17,690 bases of DNA from CAYOVG01 sp964407285 (GCA_964407285.1 CAYOVG010000123.1:1-17690); one strand, 5' to 3'; positions 6,854 through 14,168 are shown, numbered from the stretch's first letter. A program made the numbers and translations. The notes: generated by a model from the letters alone, not told the origin.

Positions 6854-8218
6854 TCATTCCGGCTCCCCCTCGTCGCCCCTAACCCACCGGGCGGCGAAGA
6901 ATCCGTCGGTCCCGTGGCGATGAGGCCACGACCGGAAATACGGCCCCTGCGCCATTTCGCGGCAGCCGTGAGGCAGAAAGTCCGTTGCGTCCCAAGGGGT
7001 CCAGCCGGGATGGGACGCGTTGAACCGCTCCGCGACATCCTCGTCCTCCTCCCTGAACACCGTGCAGGTGGCGTAAACCAGCGTACCGCCCTTTCTAACA
7101 AACCGCGCCGCATGTTGCAACAACGTATCCTGGATGCCTGAAAACCGGTACGGATCCTTGGGGTGACGGCGCCACTTGATGTCGGGGTTTCGCCTGATCG
7201 TCCCGAACCCCGTGCAGGGGGCGTCGAGAAGAACCCGGTCGAAGCGGCCGAGTTGCTCGGGGAGGAGTTCCAGGACATCGGCGGTTACCGTGCGTATGAT
7301 CCCGATGCCCTGGCGGAGAGCGTTCTTCCGCAGTTCTTCGAGCTTCCATGCGGCCTGATCCACGGACAGCACTTCCCCGCGGTCCTCCATGATGCTTGCC
7401 AGGTGCGTGGACTTTCCTCCGAAACCGGCGCAAAGGTCCAGCACCCGTTCTCCGGGTTCGGGCGAAAGGATTAGGGAAACCATCTGGGAAGCTTCGTCCT
7501 GTATCTGGACGGCCCCGTTTTCGTAGTACGGAGTGCGCGTCACGTCCTCACGAAGCCCGGTAACCAGGACCGCGTCCGGCAGGTAGGATGACGGGACGGC
7601 GTCGGTCCCCCTTTCCCGCAGCCTCGCGAGCACTTCCTCCGTCTTCGCCCGCGCCGGGTTCACCCGCAGAGCCATCGGAGCAACATTATTGCAGGCCCGA
7701 CAGAACGCTTCCGCATCCTCGAAACCCATCTCCCGAATGCAGCGGTCCGCCAGCCAGCGGGGATACGATGCGGTCACGGCCAGGTATTCGCCGGGACTTT
7801 TCCCGGGGTCCGGCCACTCCCAGTTGTCTGCCCGCCGGATAGCCTCCCGCAGCACGGCGTTTACGAACCCCGCCACGTAGGGCGGCTGGGTGGCCCTGGC
7901 GATCTTTACGGATTCGTTTACCGCCGCGTGTTCCGGTATCCGTTCCAGGAGGAGGATCTGGTAGAGGGCCAGTCGCAGGAGAATCCGGACCGCGGGCGTG
8001 ATCTTCTTGGGCCTCACGCTGCTCACCCGGTCGATGTGCCAGTCCAGCCGTCCCTGCCAGCGTAGCGTACCGTAAACCAGTTCCGTGAGCAGCGCCCGGT
8101 CGCGGGCTTCCATGCGCGAGTGGCGATCGAGCATCGAACGGACCAGCCGGTCGGGAGGGGAAGGATTGTTTTCCATGTGAAGCAGGATCTGGTATGCAAG
8201 CATTCTGGGGGTGATCAT
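6854..8218 (-). CDS. rsmB: 16S rRNA cytosine-5 methyltransferase RsmB (NusB domain fused to Fmu/Sun domain)
   Basis: The 454-residue protein starts at ATG 8218 behind AGGAG. Residues 1 to about 130 form a NusB-like RNA-binding domain, and about 160-450 the SAM-dependent RNA m5C methyltransferase domain. SAM-binding motif I is D-L-C-A-G-F-G-G-K-S-T-H-L (261-273). Motif IV D-A-P-C-T-G places C335, and motif VI Y-A-T-C-T-V places the catalytic C385. In E. coli the enzyme methylates C967 of 16S rRNA. The length fits RsmB. Its place behind def and fmt is a widely conserved translation-related gene order. A 165-bp spacer with a long imperfect inverted repeat separates it from DUF116 upstream. Confidence 0.95.
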   Translation of the reverse strand: MITPRMLAYQILLHMENNPSPPDRLVRSMLDRHSRMEARDRALLTELVYGTLRWQGRLDWHIDRVSSVRPKKITPAVRILLRLALYQILLLERIPEHAAVNESVKIARATQPPYVAGFVNAVLREAIRRADNWEWPDPGKSPGEYLAVTASYPRWLADRCIREMGFEDAEAFCRACNNVAPMALRVNPARAKTEEVLARLRERGTDAVPSSYLPDAVLVTGLREDVTRTPYYENGAVQIQDEASQMVSLILSPEPGERVLDLCAGFGGKSTHLASIMEDRGEVLSVDQAAWKLEELRKNALRQGIGIIRTVTADVLELLPEQLGRFDRVLLDAPCTGFGTIRRNPDIKWRRHPKDPYRFSGIQDTLLQHAARFVRKGGTLVYATCTVFREEDEDVAERFNASHPGWTPWDATDFLPHGCREMAQGPYFRSWPHRHGTDGFFAARWVRGDEGEPE

Positions 8219-8270
8219 GGGGCATCGCTCCTGGGGCCGTTCGGCAAATTTGACTTCCGCGCTGATTTCC

Positions 8271-8347
8271 GACAGGATTGACGGGAATGTCGGGATGGGG
8301 AATCGACCGGATGTAGCGAATATCCCGTCATTCCTGCAAATCCTGTT
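8271..8347 (-). repeat. Long imperfect inverted repeat between DUF116 and rsmB
   Basis: Bases 8271-8296 and 8322-8347 are near reverse complements: about 21 Watson-Crick pairs over 25 positions, one wobble and three mismatches, with a 25-nt loop. The arms contain CAGGATT and GACGGGA words. The element lies wholly between the DUF116 stop (8384) and the rsmB start (8218), so it would fold in the operon mRNA. It could be a mobile-repeat-like (REP/BIME-type) unit, a processing site or an attenuator. There is no T-tract. Confidence 0.65.
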
Positions 8348-8383
8348 GATCCCGTCAGAGAAAAGAGGGCTCCGGGCGGCCGC

Positions 8384-9172
8384 TCAACCCTCGCTTCGGC
8401 CGGGCCTGAGCGCCGTGACCTCCCGCAGCACGGATTCCACGTGCTCCAGGGAAACCCTGGTGTTGAAACACGGGCCGAAGGGGCGGATGTTGAAGATGCC
8501 GTACACGGGTAGCGGTGAGGTGTCCTGGATGCCGCTGGTGAGGTCGCGTTCGCACGCCACGGCTATGATGAGGTCCGGGTGCGTTTCCACCACGATGCGC
8601 CGGGCGATGGTGCCCCCCGTGGCGATGGCGAGTTCCACCCCGTACTTCTCGGTCAGCTCCAGGAGGTCCTTGATGGAGCACTTGCCGCACCGTTTGCAGT
8701 TCCGGACATGCCCGGTCACTTTAACCGTGCAGTCATTGTCCTGGAGACAGTGGGGCATGAGCAGCAAAATGCGCTTGGGGGGACGGCCGTTCTTGCACTG
8801 GGCCATCACCAGTTCGTTGTTGACCGCGACGAAAGCGTGCTGCACCTTCTCCCGGCTGAGGCCCACGAGCTTTCCGAGAAACACGAGCACGGGAAGCAGC
8901 CCCTTGATGGCGATGCTCCGCAGCTTGAGGGAGTAGGGAACGTCCCGCCCGAGGAGAGTGGCCGCCACCAGGAGCGCAAGGATGAAGACGACCGCCCCGC
9001 CCAAGGCCCCCATGACGATGGCCATGATGACGGGCAGCCGGGGATGGATGTGGCTGAACCCGTAGTAGGGCACGAGGTACATCACGAGAAGCGCTATGAC
9101 GATGAGTATTGCCGTAAGGACGAGAAGAGAGACAAGGGTGACTTTTTCCGGTTTGCCGGGGGAAGTATCCAT
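8384..9172 (-). CDS. DUF116 membrane protein with cysteine cluster
   Basis: I choose ATG 9172 (262 residues). An upstream in-frame ATG at 9208 would add 12 residues encoded partly by a tandem repeat and has worse RBS spacing. Two hydrophobic segments (about 12-34 and 45-75) precede a cytosolic domain with the DUF116 cysteine pattern: C126, P-H-C142-L-Q, C148, then N-C159-K-R-C162-G-K-C165, C207 and C235. The C-x2-C-x2-C cluster suggests metal or Fe-S binding, which is inference. In many Desulfobacterota a DUF116 gene sits between fmt and rsmB as here. The biochemical role is unknown. Confidence 0.9.
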   Translation of the reverse strand: MDTSPGKPEKVTLVSLLVLTAILIVIALLVMYLVPYYGFSHIHPRLPVIMAIVMGALGGAVVFILALLVAATLLGRDVPYSLKLRSIAIKGLLPVLVFLGKLVGLSREKVQHAFVAVNNELVMAQCKNGRPPKRILLLMPHCLQDNDCTVKVTGHVRNCKRCGKCSIKDLLELTEKYGVELAIATGGTIARRIVVETHPDLIIAVACERDLTSGIQDTSPLPVYGIFNIRPFGPCFNTRVSLEHVESVLREVTALRPGRSEG

Positions 9173-9200
9173 ACTGGTTGGATTACACCTTTTTGAAGTC

Positions 9201-9232
9201 AAAGTCATGGTCCTGTAAAGTCAAGGTCCTGT
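9201..9232 (-). repeat. 16-bp tandem repeat between fmt and DUF116
   Basis: Bases 9201-9216 and 9217-9232 are head-to-tail copies of a 16-bp unit with a single difference (T versus A at the eighth base). A partial GAAGTC copy precedes them at 9195-9200. The repeat contains the alternative upstream ATG of DUF116, so slippage here would alter the leader and the possible longer N-terminus. Confidence 0.8.
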
Positions 9233-9246
9233 AGGTCGGATATACA

Positions 9247-10200
9247 TCATTGCATATAGGCGCCCGGAGGCATCGGACGGCCCCGGAGGAACTGCGAGGC
9301 GGGAAGCCGCCGGTGTCCTTCAAGCTGAACTTCTCCAATGGAAAGAGCCTGCCCGTCTCCCGCCAGCACAACAAGCCCCTTTTCCGTATGGCCGACTATC
9401 TCGCCCGGTCCTCCTTCCCCTCTCCAGGGCAGCAATGAAGCCGAAAAAAGCTTCATTCTCTTGCCGTCGTAGCCGGCGAAGGCCCCCGGCACGGGATCGA
9501 AGGCGCGTATCCGGTTGACGATGCTCCGCGCCGGCCGGTCCCATTCGATCCGAAGCTCATCCTTCCCGATGGGGGGCGCGTTGTTTGCGAGGGAGTCGTC
9601 CTGAGCCTTCGGGACGATCCGCCCCGAGCCCCACGCCGCCAGCGTTTCACAGAGCAGTTCCGCGCCCAGCAGGCTCATCCTGTCGTGCACGGTCCCGAAG
9701 TTGTCTTCCTCCGTTACGATCATCTCCCGCTGGGACAGCACCGGTCCGGTATCCATCCCGGCGTCGAGGAGCATGATGCTGATCCCCGTGACGGTGTCGC
9801 CCGCCGCGATGGCCCGTTGAATCGGAGCGGCCCCCCTGTACTTCGGAAGCAAGGACCCGTGCACGTTGAGCGCTCCCAGCCGGTGGCGCTCCATGAGCGC
9901 TGTGGGGAGTATCTGCCCGAAAGCGACGACCACGAGGCATTCGGCCCCCAGCGAGCAGATATGCTCGATCGCCTCCGCATCCCTGGTACGCGGAGGTTGG
10001 TAGACCGGCAGACCGCGTTGTTCGGCGAATACCTTGACGGGCGAGGGAACGAACTTCTTCCCCCTCCCCTTGGGCCGGTCCGGCTGAGTGACCACCTCGA
10101 GCACCGGCGCTCCGGCTTCCAGGAGTCTTTTCAGGGACGGCGTCGCGAAATCCGGCGTTCCCATGAAAACTACAGAGGGCAGCCTCGACTCTGATTTCAA
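9247..10200 (-). CDS. fmt: Methionyl-tRNA formyltransferase
   Basis: This enzyme formylates initiator Met-tRNA using 10-formyl-tetrahydrofolate. I prefer the TTG start at 10200-10198 (317 residues). It overlaps the def stop as TTGA, has a GGAG five bases upstream, and gives a normal N-terminus shortly before V-V-F-M-G-T-P-D-F. A longer ATG start at 10236 would add 12 acidic residues and overlap def by 40 bp. Catalytic N112, H114 and D150 lie in L-N-V-H-G-S-L-L-P and L-D-A-G-M-D-T-G, equivalent to E. coli N108, H110 and D146. The C-terminal OB-like tRNA-binding domain (about 210-310) is complete. Overlap with def implies translational coupling. Confidence 0.95.
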   Translation of the reverse strand: MKSESRLPSVVFMGTPDFATPSLKRLLEAGAPVLEVVTQPDRPKGRGKKFVPSPVKVFAEQRGLPVYQPPRTRDAEAIEHICSLGAECLVVVAFGQILPTALMERHRLGALNVHGSLLPKYRGAAPIQRAIAAGDTVTGISIMLLDAGMDTGPVLSQREMIVTEEDNFGTVHDRMSLLGAELLCETLAAWGSGRIVPKAQDDSLANNAPPIGKDELRIEWDRPARSIVNRIRAFDPVPGAFAGYDGKRMKLFSASLLPWRGEGGPGEIVGHTEKGLVVLAGDGQALSIGEVQLEGHRRLPASQFLRGRPMPPGAYMQ

Positions 10201-10721
10201 CTCTGCTCCGCTTCCTCTCTCATCTTCTTCTTCCATCTTCTCTTGAAGAGGTCCCTGGCGATGGGACCGAGCCTGTCGATGAAAAGCCGCCCTTCCAGGT
10301 GGTCGATCTCATGCTGGAGCACAACCGCCAGCAGACCGGATGCGGTTATCTCCAGGGGCTTGCCGTCCTTGTCCAGGGCCTGAACGGTAACCTCGTTGGC
10401 CCTCTTGACCTTGGAAAAGTATTCCGGGAGGCTCAGACACCCCTCCTCCCAGGTGATCGACCCGGCAGCCGACACTATCCTGGGATTGACCAGCACAATC
10501 AGCCCGCCCTGATTCTCCTCGCCGCGTTGCTGCAGATCTATCGTGACGACCCGGATCGGCTTTCCCACCTGGTTGGCGGCAAGTCCTATTCCGGGAGCAT
10601 CGTACATGGTTTCGATCATATCGTCGATCAGTTTCCTGCACCGGCGGTCGACCTCATCCACCGGGGCCGCCTCCTGGCGCAACACCGGGTCGGGATATGT
10701 ACAAACTTCGAGTAAAGCCAT
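10197..10721 (-). CDS. def: Peptide deformylase
   Basis: This enzyme removes the N-formyl group from nascent proteins, reversing the step set up by Fmt. I start it at ATG 10721 (174 residues), preceded by AAGGA with good spacing. The open frame extends upstream to 10826, but those extra residues are unlike the family, and the strong promoter and RBS support the internal ATG. All three motifs are present: G-I-G-L-A-A-N-Q (44-51), E-G-C-L-S with C95, and Q-H-E-I-D-H with H137, E138 and H141. C95, H137 and H141 bind the metal and E138 is catalytic. The basic and acidic tail (160-174) is slightly longer than minimal forms. It is the first gene of the operon. Confidence 0.96.
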   Translation of the reverse strand: MALLEVCTYPDPVLRQEAAPVDEVDRRCRKLIDDMIETMYDAPGIGLAANQVGKPIRVVTIDLQQRGEENQGGLIVLVNPRIVSAAGSITWEEGCLSLPEYFSKVKRANEVTVQALDKDGKPLEITASGLLAVVLQHEIDHLEGRLFIDRLGPIARDLFKRRWKKKMREEAEQS

Positions 10722-10837
10722 AATCGTTCCTTCGATAAAGTCCCGGTATCCTTCGGGTACTCCATGATAAGCGGTTTTCATTCCCCGAACGTCCAGCGCG
10801 CCGGAATACCGGAAACGGTACTGCAATCAGGTCTGTA

Positions 10838-10866
10838 ACTATAAATTGTGAAGGCCATATTTTCAA
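10838..10866 (-). promoter_or_regulatory. Sigma-70-type promoter of the def-fmt-DUF116-rsmB-rpe operon
   Basis: Read on the minus strand, TTGAAA (10866-10861) is followed by exactly 17 bp and TATAGT (10843-10838). Transcription would begin near 10830, giving a leader of about 110 nt before the def ATG at 10721. Hexamer quality, ideal spacing and an AT-rich context in GC-rich DNA make it the best promoter candidate in the window. Confidence 0.65.
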
Positions 10867-10886
10867 CCGGAAAACGGGTCGGCTTC

Positions 10887-10921
10887 GCGTTGTGGGTTGC
10901 GCGTTGCGGGTTGCGAGTTGG
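10887..10921 (+). repeat. Imperfect heptamer tandem repeat, G/T-rich
   Basis: Five consecutive 7-bp units of the form G-[CGA]-G-T-T-G-[CTG] run from 10887 to 10921. Related GT-rich units recur at about 10984-11000. The strand bias (G and T on plus) is strong. It lies about 20 bp upstream of the def promoter -35 box, so it could influence that promoter or be a simple mobile or slippage repeat. Confidence 0.75.
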
Positions 10922-11180
10922 GGGTGTGGGTTCTCGTAAGTCAGGCTTGTGATTCATCACGTGTGGGGGACCGCTGGTGGTGTTCGCGTTGGGGGTTGGG
11001 GTGGAATATTCCCCTGGCGTTCATGGATGCCGTACCGGAGCGTAATCCGGCATGGGGCGCGCAGCAGCCGAAAAATACCGTGGAATAAGTATTTCTATAT
11101 TAAATCGAAGCATTACTTTGTATTGCAGAAACGCTCCCCCAGAAAACCTCTCGCAAATCTCAATAACACCTTCCAAGCAG

Positions 11181-11209
11181 CCGGGTGAGGAAGCCAGCGC
11201 CTCACCCGG
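11181..11209. terminator. Strong 10-bp hairpin in the intergenic region
   Basis: CCGGGTGAGG (11181-11190) and CCTCACCCGG (11200-11209) form a perfect 10-bp stem with a 9-nt loop. On the plus strand a pyrimidine-rich tail follows (11210-11221) but it is not a clean T-run. It may end a stray transcript or insulate the divergent operons; a terminator role is tentative. Confidence 0.4.
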
Positions 11210-11389
11210 TCCCGCCTCTTTCAGCGAATGGGGTTCGGCGATCTCGGGAAATGAAATGCTCCGGGTCCGGATTCCGTCGTTTCCTACAGTCGCTGTCTCC
11301 ATGCCGGTTCGCGCCGCGGCTTTGAGGCTTCGATGATGCGGCTGCGCCATAAACGCCTGTAATATCAAGCATTCGCACGCAGCCCCTAC

Positions 11390-11418
11390 TTGACAATCCG
11401 CCCGGCTAACTCTTAACT
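11390..11418 (+). promoter_or_regulatory. Possible promoter of the stress-type operon
   Basis: A perfect TTGACA (11390-11395) is followed by 17 bp and TTAACT (11413-11418), which matches the -10 consensus at only three positions. An AT-rich stretch (11417-11445) follows. It lies about 85 bp upstream of the first gene of the operon. Confidence 0.4.
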
Positions 11419-11503
11419 TTCATATATTATTAGTATCATTACGCTTATAGAGATGCATCCGGTTTCGTCACTACCTCAGACTATGCAGGAAAGGATAATC
11501 GTG

Positions 11504-12256
11504 ATGAATACGCGAGATCCCAATGTCAGAGTTTATAATGAAACTACCAACAAGTCGGAAGAAAGAGGCAAAACTCATGAGAGTTCCGCATCCGGCTCTT
11601 CCGGTTACGGCGACAGGACGGGTTCGGAAAGGACGAGTTTCCACGAGCGCAGCTATGGCGGTGGTTCCGGAGAGAAAATGGAGCATGCCCGCGAAAAAGC
11701 CTACGAATCGGGACGGGAAATGATAGGCGGGGCAAAGGAGACAGGAAAGAAGATGCTGGATCAAGCCCAGGACCGCGCCAGGTCCGCATTCACTTCTCAG
11801 CGGGACCGCGCCGTGGGCGGTTTGAACGATATCGCCGATACATTCCGGCAGGTTGGAAACCAACTGCGTGAGAATGAACGCGACTCGGCGGCTCGGTATG
11901 CAGACAGGTTCGCGGACCGCGTCGAGCATTTCGCCGACATGGTGCGCGACAGGGATATGGACGAACTGCTTCACAATGCCCGGGATATGGCCAGACGCCG
12001 TCCGGGAATGTTCATGGGCGGGGCGTTCATCCTGGGCTTTATGGCCGCCCGGTTTCTCAAGAGTTCTCGTGGTGATTCGGGTGCGACGAGGCGGCGCTCA
12101 TTTCATGGAGACCGGACAACACATTTTTCCGAGGGAGGCTACAGCGCCGGATACGCGGGTGGCGGAAGGTACGCTCCGACCGAATCCGGCAGGTACGCCG
12201 AGACCCACGCATCCCCGGAAAAGGAAAGGGTTGGGAAGGTCAGGGAGGAACGGTGA
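11504..12256 (+). CDS. Helical single-anchor membrane protein of a yqjDE-like operon
   Basis: I choose ATG 11504, which has AGGAAAGGA ending 8 nt upstream; the open frame reaches back to 11453 but lacks an RBS there. The 250-residue protein has a polar, Ser/Gly/Arg-rich head (1-56). An amphipathic helical stretch (about 57-165) is rich in Arg, Glu, Asp and Ala with E-K-A and R-D-R-A words. One membrane segment follows (about 168-185, M-F-M-G-G-A-F-I-L-G-F-M-A-A), then a Gly/Tyr/Arg tail. This resembles small proteins annotated as nutrient-deprivation-induced or YtxH/ElaB-like, but I cannot name a family with certainty. Its stop overlaps the next start (TGATG), so the two are translationally coupled. 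Probable location is the inner membrane with a cytosolic helical arm. Confidence 0.75.
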   Translation: MNTRDPNVRVYNETTNKSEERGKTHESSASGSSGYGDRTGSERTSFHERSYGGGSGEKMEHAREKAYESGREMIGGAKETGKKMLDQAQDRARSAFTSQRDRAVGGLNDIADTFRQVGNQLRENERDSAARYADRFADRVEHFADMVRDRDMDELLHNARDMARRRPGMFMGGAFILGFMAARFLKSSRGDSGATRRRSFHGDRTTHFSEGGYSAGYAGGGRYAPTESGRYAETHASPEKERVGKVREER

Positions 12257-12654
12257 TGCACATGAGAAGCAATAAGGAAGACCTCTCTCTTGGCGAACTC
12301 TTCTCCGAACTTTCGGACGGGACCAGGACCCTGATACGTCAGGAGATCGAACTGGCCAAAATCGAGACGTCGCGAAAAGTATCTCTCGTCGGTAAAGATG
12401 TAGCCTACATTGCCGCAGGCGGCGTCATTGCATTCGCCGGTTTTCTCGCGCTCATTGCGACGTTGATCATAGCTTTGGCCTACATCATACCCCTATGGTT
12501 GTCCGCGCTGCTGGTCGGTTCGCTGACCGCCGGCGCAGGATACTTCCTGATAGAGAAAGGCCGCGGCAGTCTGAAGCGGGAGAAACTGATTCCGGAACGA
12601 ACCACTGAAACGCTAAAGGAGACTAAGGAATGGGCGAGAAGTCAGATGACATGA
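12256..12654 (+). CDS. DUF1469/YqjE-type holin-superfamily membrane protein
   Basis: The 132-residue protein starts at ATG 12256, seven bases after GGGAGG and overlapping the upstream stop by one base. The N-terminus (about 10-45) is an amphipathic helix with S-L-G-E-L-F-S-E-L-S-D-G and L-I-R-Q-E-I-E-L-A-K-I-E, a hallmark of the DUF1469 (Phage_holin_3_6, YqjE) family. Two membrane helices follow (about 48-75 and 78-99), then a basic, charged tail. Despite the name no phage genes are nearby, and E. coli YqjE is a chromosomal inner-membrane protein encoded next to YqjD. A structural or stress role is more likely than lysis. The gene end overlaps the next gene by 25 bp. Confidence 0.85.
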   Translation: MHMRSNKEDLSLGELFSELSDGTRTLIRQEIELAKIETSRKVSLVGKDVAYIAAGGVIAFAGFLALIATLIIALAYIIPLWLSALLVGSLTAGAGYFLIEKGRGSLKREKLIPERTTETLKETKEWARSQMT

Positions 12655-14168
12655 GAATAAGACATGAGCAGACGTACACTGGCCATAGTCATACTGCTGA
12701 GCCCGGCCACGTCAAGGTGACGGATCAGGAATATTCACCGGGCTCCGAAAGGGACCGGGAACTCGATGCGCTTCGAGCGGAAATCGAACGGACCCGTTTC
12801 GAGATGAGCGAAACCTTCAGCGCCATTCAGGCAAGGCTTTCACCGGAGCACCTCAAGGCGCAGGCCCGGGAGAAGGTGCGCGAGGCGACCATCGGAAGGG
12901 CGAAGGGCATGGCAGGCCAGGCGGGACGCAAGGCCAGGGGGATGAGACACACCATCCTGGAGAAGGTAAAGGATAATCCGCTGCCCGCGGCTCTCATCGG
13001 TCTGGGAGTGAGTTGGCTGCTCGCCGGAGCCAGGAGCAGCCAGTGGGAGGAAGACGGCCGTTACGTGGACCATTCCCACGGGAAGCGCTCCCGGCGATAC
13101 GGGTACGGCGAGTACGGAACCACGGATCGGGAAAGCTACACGATCGGCCGCGGCGAGGTTCTCCCGGAAGGCTACTACGGCACGTATGAAGGCTCTTACG
13201 GCCGAGGGCCGGAGTACCGCAGCGAAAGCGAGAGCGCTCGGCATGACTACGGCCGGGATGTGGAAGGGGCCCGCGACTACGGCCGGGAGAAAACCCACGA
13301 GGCGATGGACAGGATACGGGATACGGCCGGGTCCGTCCAGGAGAGAGCAAGCCATATGACCGGCCAGGCTCGCGAGACCGCCGGGCACTATGCCGACATG
13401 GCCGGAGAGAAGGCCACGCAATTCACCTCACAGACCCGGGAGAAGGCCGAACATCTCACTTCGCAAGCGAGGGAAAAAGCCGAACACCTCACCTCCCAGG
13501 CAAGAGAGAAGGCCGGACATCTCACTTCGCAGGCCAGGGAAAAGGCTGAACATTATACTCACCAGGCGAGGGAGAGGGCCGAACACTTCGGCTCCCAGGC
13601 CAGGGAAAGCGTCGACCGGTTCAGCCACCGGGCGAGCGAAATGGGCGTGATGGCCAGGGAACGGGCCGTTCAAGCCAGGAGCGAGTTCGTTGAAGTCATG
13701 CACGACAATCCCATGATAGTGGTCCTCGGAATGTTCGCGTTAGGGGCCGCCGTGGGGCTGAGCATACCGGAAACGCGCCGTGAGGACGAAATGATGGGCG
13801 ACATTCGCGACGACCTCCTGGAAAGAGCGCAGGAAGCAGGACGTCAGACCATCGACCGTGTCCAGCATGCGGCTTCGGAAGTCGGACGGGCGGCAAAAGA
13901 AGAGGCTGAACGCCAACACCTGACCGGAGATGAACTCATGGGTAAGGCCGAGCAGGTCGCTTCCAAGGCCGGCGAAACCGCGAAGAAGGAAGCGGGTCAG
14001 ACTGCCCGGGAGGCCGGTCAGGCTGTCAAGGAGACAGCCCGTTCGGAACAGGGCCGCCAGGAGAACAGGCAGCAGACGGGTGAAACTGCCCAGAAGGAAA
14101 CCCGGAAACCGGGCGCTTCCGGAACTCCGGGACAACGGGAAGCCAAGAACCAGGGATTGGTTGAATAA
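12630..14168 (+). CDS. DUF3618/ElaB-like protein with LEA-type 11-residue repeats and two membrane anchors
   Basis: The 512-residue protein starts at ATG 12630 with AAGGAG eight bases upstream. Parts in order: a His/Glu-rich head (1-40); a DUF3618-like helix, E-I-E-R-T-R-F-E-M-S-E-T (51-62) with R-L-S-P-E-H-L-K (69-76); first anchor D-N-P-L-P-A-A-L-I-G-L-G (115-126, hydrophobic to about 133); a Gly/Tyr/Arg/Glu low-complexity linker (138-220); at least eight 11-mers of type T-S-Q-A-R-E-K-A-E-H-L (244-331); second anchor D-N-P-M-I-V-V-L-G-M-F-A (359-370, to about 379); and a long Ala/Glu/Lys/Gln tail with A-G-Q-T-A-R-E-A-G-Q-A-like repeats (443-512). The 11-mer periodicity matches group 3 LEA proteins, which fold into amphipathic helices on drying and protect membranes. 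A membrane-protective role is inferred, not shown. Confidence 0.8.
   Translation: MGEKSDDMRIRHEQTYTGHSHTAEPGHVKVTDQEYSPGSERDRELDALRAEIERTRFEMSETFSAIQARLSPEHLKAQAREKVREATIGRAKGMAGQAGRKARGMRHTILEKVKDNPLPAALIGLGVSWLLAGARSSQWEEDGRYVDHSHGKRSRRYGYGEYGTTDRESYTIGRGEVLPEGYYGTYEGSYGRGPEYRSESESARHDYGRDVEGARDYGREKTHEAMDRIRDTAGSVQERASHMTGQARETAGHYADMAGEKATQFTSQTREKAEHLTSQAREKAEHLTSQAREKAGHLTSQAREKAEHYTHQARERAEHFGSQARESVDRFSHRASEMGVMARERAVQARSEFVEVMHDNPMIVVLGMFALGAAVGLSIPETRREDEMMGDIRDDLLERAQEAGRQTIDRVQHAASEVGRAAKEEAERQHLTGDELMGKAEQVASKAGETAKKEAGQTAREAGQAVKETARSEQGRQENRQQTGETAQKETRKPGASGTPGQREAKNQGLVE
13359..13622 (+). repeat. Eight 33-bp coding repeats (11-residue LEA-like units)
   Basis: In-frame 33-bp units encode consecutive 11-mers at residues 244-331 of the host protein. 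The four central units (13425-13556) are nearly identical in protein sequence (T-S-Q-[AT]-R-E-K-A-[EG]-H-[LY]), while their codons vary somewhat. The outer units are more diverged. Weaker flanking units at 233-243 and 332-342 keep the register. The pattern indicates internal expansion by duplication. Confidence 0.9.

Larger units (their letters stand above)
10867..11503. other. Intergenic region between the def operon and the stress-type operon
   Basis: This stretch of over 600 bp separates divergent operons. Two overlapping opposite-strand ORFs (around 11021-11368) show no recognisable protein and no good RBS, so I regard them as chance. The region contains the GT-rich heptamer repeats, a strong hairpin at 11181-11209 and a possible promoter at 11390-11418. 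Its last 100 bp are AT-rich. Confidence 0.6.

Noticed and set aside
6811..7278. N-terminal extension of the rpe reading frame into rsmB
   Set aside because: The extension overlaps rsmB in another frame and is unlike any epimerase; the TTG start with a good RBS explains the gene.
10722..10826. 35-residue N-terminal extension of peptide deformylase
   Set aside because: The family starts at the M-A-L-L-E-V segment, there is an RBS before ATG 10721, and the predicted transcript start near 10830 leaves no room for an upstream RBS.
11021..11368. Overlapping ORFs of 115 aa (minus) and 94 aa (plus) in the intergenic region
   Set aside because: No RBS, no recognisable domain, and they cover the same bases on opposite strands.
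12256..12654. Phage holin or prophage remnant
   Set aside because: The DUF1469 protein falls in a holin superfamily by name, but no phage structural, lysis or integrase genes are near and its neighbours match the chromosomal yqjDE context.
12840..13421. 193-aa minus-strand ORF within the DUF3618-like gene
   Set aside because: Antisense shadow of a repetitive coding region.
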